From contig NZ_CALHHT010000052.1 of the NCBI RefSeq assembly GCF_938031315.1, forward strand, positions 1-12,053: DNA of 12,053 bases, read 5' to 3'. Below the pieces are notes generated by a model, which saw nothing but the letters and a program-made list of their open reading frames with translations, did no database searches and was not told where the DNA came from. The position numbers and the translations under genes were made by a program. Shown piece by piece: positions 11,868 to 12,053 of the stretch (position 1 is the stretch's first letter; every line of letters starts with the position of its first letter). This stretch comes from an uncultured Campylobacter sp. (GTDB lineage: Bacteria; Campylobacterota; Campylobacteria; Campylobacterales; Campylobacteraceae).

Positions 11868-12053
11868 TTTATAGCGCAAAAATTTAGCGCTGGCAGCGTG
11901 ACTTTTATTGCGAAATTCTGCAGCGTGGCACAGATTTAATTTTGCTTGCTTTTAAAATACGACGTTTGCTAAAAATTTTAAAATTCCATTTTGCTGGGCG
12001 GGAGTAGAAATTTAAGAATTTTAAATTCCACTATGTCTGCACCAAAGCACGAA
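11868..12053. other. Non-coding tail of the window
   Basis: No gene start or convincing open frame is seen. A short hairpin lies directly after the CopD-like stop: AGCGC (11873-11877) and GCGCT (11887-11891) around a 9-nt A/T loop. It may help end transcription but has no T-tract. The rest shows AAATTT-type tracts like the other spacers. Confidence 0.4.

Overview
The window looks like a chromosomal segment of a Campylobacterota bacterium, most likely a GC-richer oral Campylobacter such as the C. gracilis/showae/rectus group. This is inferred from three things: GC-rich coding DNA next to intergenic DNA full of AAATTT/TTTAAA tracts, the gene families present, and start regions with AAGGAG-type ribosome binding sites. 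No species-specific marker is visible, so the assignment is an inference. I see no tRNA, rRNA, CRISPR array, insertion sequence or phage gene.

Layout. 1-382 (minus) is the 5' part of an acetyl-CoA hydrolase/CoA-transferase with a very good sigma70 promoter. 383-1329 is a gene-free stretch rich in inverted repeats. 1330-2536 (minus) holds two exported cysteine-rich Sel1-like repeat proteins. 2672-6774 (plus) holds a fumarase/aspartase-superfamily lyase related to PcaB and adenylosuccinate lyase, a DASS (CitT/SodiT-type) anion transporter and a WYL-type regulator. 6833-7264 (minus) is a short peroxiredoxin. 7399-8481 (plus) is a DUF3137 membrane protein with a TTG start. 8709-9719 (minus) is a TerC/DUF475 membrane protein. 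9807-11126 (plus) is a NhaC/YuiF-type transporter. 11424-11867 (plus) is a small CopD-like membrane protein. The remainder to 12053 is non-coding.

How the genes may work together. The lyase, transporter and WYL regulator are the best candidate for a functional module: uptake of a di- or tricarboxylate-like anion and its cleavage, possibly to fumarate, under local control. Lyases of this superfamily usually release fumarate, and anaerobic campylobacters respire fumarate, so the module could feed respiration. The substrate cannot be read from the sequence. A 17-bp palindrome sits exactly where the -35 of the lyase promoter should be. The other genes look like independent housekeeping or stress units arranged convergently or divergently.

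The most unusual non-coding features are a 16-bp perfect inverted repeat in the gene-free region, a five-copy 8-bp tandem repeat enclosed by a 7-bp inverted repeat, a dispersed 18-bp AT/GC motif, several AAATTT-stem hairpins at gene ends, and a Fur-like palindrome over the -35 of the CopD-like gene. I do not see a clearly new multi-gene system; the lyase/transporter/WYL set is the closest candidate.
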